Positions 5,078 to 5,783 of a stretch of DNA of 5,783 nt are shown here, in pieces (within the stretch, counting starts at the first letter, position 1; every line of letters begins with the position of its first letter). The notes under the pieces are model-generated. The model saw only the letters and a list, made by a program, of their open reading frames with translations, was not told the origin of the DNA and did not search any database. Source of the DNA: DASRTE01 sp035253685 (GTDB lineage Bacteria; Actinomycetota; Actinomycetes; Jiangellales; Jiangellaceae); NCBI GenBank assembly GCA_035253685.1, contig DATFBR010000224.1, forward strand, positions 1 to 5,783. Reading direction: 5' to 3'. The translations under genes and the position numbers were made by a program.

Positions 5078-5783
5078 GCCGGCGATCCTGGTCCGGACGG
5101 AACCGGCAGCCGGGCCGTGACCACGAACCCGCCGCCCGGACGCGGCCCGGCGTCGAACGTGCCACCCAACTCCTCCGCCCGGGCACGCATCCCGGGGATC
5201 CCGGCACCGGCTCCCGGCGGAAGCGTGGCGTCGGCCCGACCGGGGCCGTCGTCGACGACTCGGACCACGAGGTGGCCGTTCTCGCGGTCAACCCGCACCT
5301 GGGCCACCTTGCCGCCGGAGTGGCGCAGCACGTTTGTGAGCGACTCCTGCAGGATCCGGTACACCGCGACGTCGATCTCGGGCGGCAGGCCGCCGCCGGC
5401 GTCGATCCTCGTCTCCACGTCGACGCCGCCGGCCCGGATCCGCTCTGCCAGGACGTCGAGGTCGGCCAGTCCGGCCGCGGGGCGGCGCGGCGCCGACTCG
5501 CCCAGCGGTGTCCGCAACAGGTCGAGCTCTGCCCGCAGGCCGTCGAGCGACACACGACTGGTCGCCCTGATCGCCTCCAACGCCTCGCGGACGCGGAGCG
5601 GGTCACGATCGAGGACGTGGAGCGCGACGCCCGCCTGCATGGCGATGACGGCCAGCTCGTGGCCGACGCTGTCGTGGAGTTCCTGGGCCATCCGCAGACG
5701 TTCCTCCGAGACGGCTCGGCGGGCCGCCGCTGCCCGTACGTCCGCGTCGGACTGACGGCGCACCCGCACCGCCGCGCCGGTCG
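5074..5783 (-). CDS. Sensor histidine kinase, HisKA_3/DesK-NarX type (5' end missing)
   Basis: C-terminal 235 residues of a two-component sensor kinase; the reading frame is open to the right edge, so the start and any membrane-spanning sensor part lie outside. Numbering from the GTG at 5769: a basic/alanine-rich linker helix (1–25), the dimerisation/phosphotransfer helix ERLRMAQELHDSVGHELAVI with phospho-acceptor His32, then a HATPase_c domain with N-box Asn146 in LQESLTNVLRHSGG, G1 box DDGPG (173–177) and G2 box GAGIPGMRARAEELGG (188–203). The GTG at 5769 is an internal codon rather than a likely start, since the HisKA_3 kinases usually have an N-terminal sensor region. It overlaps the response regulator start by four bases. 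The signal is unknown. Confidence 0.93.
   Translation of the reverse strand, partial: TGAAVRVRRQSDADVRAAAARRAVSEERLRMAQELHDSVGHELAVIAMQAGVALHVLDRDPLRVREALEAIRATSRVSLDGLRAELDLLRTPLGESAPRRPAAGLADLDVLAERIRAGGVDVETRIDAGGGLPPEIDVAVYRILQESLTNVLRHSGGKVAQVRVDRENGHLVVRVVDDGPGRADATLPPGAGAGIPGMRARAEELGGTFDAGPRPGGGFVVTARLPVPSGPGSPA

Noticed and set aside
4452..5606. 384-codon minus-strand frame across the kinase and regulator
   Set aside because: Same strand but wrong frame; Arg/Gly/Ser-rich shadow of the histidine kinase and response regulator.

Overview
The window is about 98% coding, very GC-rich and full of GTG starts and 1–4 base stop/start overlaps. It reads as an ordinary chromosomal segment of a high-GC actinomycete (Actinomycetota). 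The gene set matches the Mycobacterium tuberculosis neighbourhood pncB1–clpS–Rv1332–mec–cysO–cysM (Rv1330c–Rv1336), but details differ: no peptidase gene sits between the Rv1332 homologue and mec, and pncA directly follows pncB. It is therefore not Mycobacterium itself. Genus cannot be fixed from the sequence alone; a Nocardioidaceae, Pseudonocardiaceae or Streptomyces-like relative would fit.

Layout. Positions 1–2404, all on the minus strand and read from right to left: clpS (N-degron adaptor of the Clp protease), a DUF2017 protein (Rv1332/AosR-like), mec (JAMM metalloprotease), cysO (ubiquitin-like sulfur carrier) and cysM (PLP-dependent O-phosphoserine sulfhydrylase, cut off by the left edge). 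The last three form the sulfur-carrier-dependent cysteine pathway: CysM transfers sulfur from thiocarboxylated CysO to phosphoserine, then Mec releases cysteine from the CysO C-terminus. Positions 2405–2466 are a 62-base divergent intergenic region. Positions 2467–4373, plus strand: pncB and pncA, translationally coupled, which convert nicotinamide to nicotinate and then to nicotinate mononucleotide for NAD synthesis. Positions 4391–5783, minus strand: a NarL-type response regulator and its DesK/NarX-like histidine kinase (N-terminus beyond the right edge), convergent with pncA.

Nothing here looks mobile: I see no insertion sequence, phage gene, CRISPR array, tRNA or rRNA, and no untranslated stretch above 65 bases. 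I do not see a new biological system. The points worth a second look are in the cysteine module and its gene borders: CysO carries five residues beyond its Gly-Gly terminus, so it probably needs proteolytic maturation; cysO has two plausible starts; the DUF2017 gene seems to start at CTG; its product has no cysteine although its M. tuberculosis homologue is described as a redox-responsive regulator; and pncB (and perhaps mec) look leaderless.
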